Of a stretch of DNA of 22,372 nt, positions 22,108-22,372 are shown in pieces. Position 1 is the stretch's first letter. Each line of letters opens with the position of its first letter. The notes below the pieces were generated by a model. The model saw nothing but the letters and a program-made list of their open reading frames with translations, was not told where the DNA came from and ran no database searches. The stretch lies in the NCBI GenBank assembly GCA_947631715.1, contig CANRMK010000006.1, positions 1 to 22,372 of the forward strand. The letters are read 5' to 3'. Source of the stretch: an uncultured Acetatifactor sp. (GTDB taxonomy: Bacteria > Bacillota > Clostridia > Lachnospirales > Lachnospiraceae). A program made the position numbers and the translations under genes.

Positions 22108-22136
22108 TTGCAAACAGGGAATACTTCATGTATAAT
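22108..22136 (+). promoter_or_regulatory. Promoter of tRNA-Gln
   Basis: TTGCAA (22108-22113) and a perfect TATAAT (22131-22136) are 17 bases apart, with an A-rich tract upstream. The tRNA begins 18 bases after the -10, as for a directly transcribed tRNA. Confidence 0.88.
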
Positions 22137-22154
22137 ACATCAGGTAACGCAAAT

Positions 22155-22226
22155 AGGGCTATCGCCAAACGGTAAGGCAACGGACTCTGACTCCGTCATT
22201 TCAAGGTTCGAATCCTTGTAGCCCTG
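22155..22226 (+). tRNA. tRNA-Gln (anticodon CUG)
   Basis: The acceptor AGGGCTA (22155-22161) pairs with TAGCCCT (22219-22225), followed by discriminator G. The D stem is GCC/GGC, the anticodon stem ACGGA/TCCGT holds loop CTCTGAC, giving anticodon CTG for codon CAG, and the T arm is CAAGG-TTCGAAT-CCTTG. CCA is not encoded and must be added. The total is 72 bases. Confidence 0.93.
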
Positions 22227-22234
22227 CGCAACGG

Positions 22235-22263
22235 ACCCGCCAGAGATGCTCTGGCGGGTTTTC
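22235..22263 (+). terminator. Intrinsic terminator after tRNA-Gln
   Basis: ACCCGCCAGAG (22235-22245) pairs perfectly with CTCTGGCGGGT (22249-22259) around loop ATG, and T residues continue to 22262. It is strong and close to the tRNA 3' end. Confidence 0.95.
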
Positions 22264-22313
22264 ATATGTCTCCGGACCGGTGCCATGCGGGCCAAGTTAG
22301 TGTAAAATTATAG

Positions 22314-22349
22314 TTGGCAAAAATAAAGAGAAGAGGCCGAAACCTCTTC
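22314..22349 (-). terminator. Possible terminator of a minus-strand gene beyond the right edge
   Basis: On the minus strand GAAGAGG (22349-22343) pairs with CCTCTTC (22336-22330) and is followed by TCTTTATTTTTG. Minus-strand stop codons lie near 22364-22371, so a gene could end just outside the window. The region 22264-22372 otherwise holds nothing I recognise. Confidence 0.4.
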
Positions 22350-22372
22350 CCAATCACACAGTTTTACTTTAT

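Noticed and set aside
22290..22372. Possible edge of an insertion sequence (AGTGTAAAATTA-like sequence)
   Set aside because: The string is vaguely like ends of IS256-type elements, but no transposase, inverted repeat partner or target duplication is visible in the window.
1..22372. CRISPR array, prophage, toxin-antitoxin or defence island
   Set aside because: No spaced direct repeats, integrase, phage structural gene or recognised defence domain was seen; almost every gene is a core housekeeping function.

Overview
This window is a stretch of ordinary chromosome from a low-GC-type Gram-positive anaerobe, most likely a member of the Lachnospiraceae (Clostridia). The evidence is the CIRCE-controlled hrcA-grpE-dnaK-dnaJ order, strong AGGAGG-type ribosome binding sites, a type III glutamine synthetase, RNase J, an IreB/RuvX/DUF1292 cluster, and a Lys/Ala-rich DUF6465-like protein of a type I associate with Lachnospiraceae. 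I see no phage, plasmid, CRISPR or defence genes. The family-level placement is inference.

Layout, left to right. (1) 1-2200: the tail of a patatin-like lipase, uppP (undecaprenyl-diphosphatase), and a histone-H1-like Lys/Ala protein with its own promoter and terminator. (2) 2234-9147: the class I heat-shock operon. A promoter and a perfect CIRCE operator precede hrcA, grpE, dnaK and dnaJ, followed past a weak hairpin by prmA (L11 methyltransferase) and rsmE (16S rRNA methyltransferase). (3) 9259-11737: a NifS-type cysteine desulfurase and thiI, which together would make 4-thiouridine in tRNA, closed by a bidirectional terminator. (4) 11765-12063 on the minus strand: a small HPr-like protein with no phosphorylatable active-site histidine and its own promoter. 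(5) 12097-19627, plus strand: mtaB (tRNA ms2t6A methylthiotransferase), then ireB, ruvX, a DUF1292 gene, a Fur-family regulator, rnj (RNase J), a YlbF-family gene, a short MltG-like membrane protein, trmR and a U32-family trhP-like gene. This resembles the Bacillus yrzL-yrrK-yrzB-yrrL-yrrM-yrrN/O order with fur-rnj-ylbF lying inside it. (6) 19706-22263: type III glutamine synthetase behind a promoter and a leader with an intrinsic-terminator hairpin, a 73-nt palindrome, then tRNA-Gln(CUG) with its own promoter and terminator. The last ~145 bases hold no recognisable gene, only a hairpin that could end a minus-strand gene lying beyond the window.

A theme runs through the window: RNA modification and turnover (PrmA, RsmE, cysteine desulfurase/ThiI, MtaB, TrmR, TrhP, RNase J) beside protein folding and nitrogen assimilation. 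I did not find a clearly new multi-gene system. The most interesting points are small: hrcA has no ATG/GTG/TTG at the expected start and appears to use ACG; the HPr-like protein has lost its histidine; the MltG-like protein lacks its catalytic domain; glnA has an attenuator-like leader; and glnA and tRNA-Gln share a 10-base promoter-region sequence.
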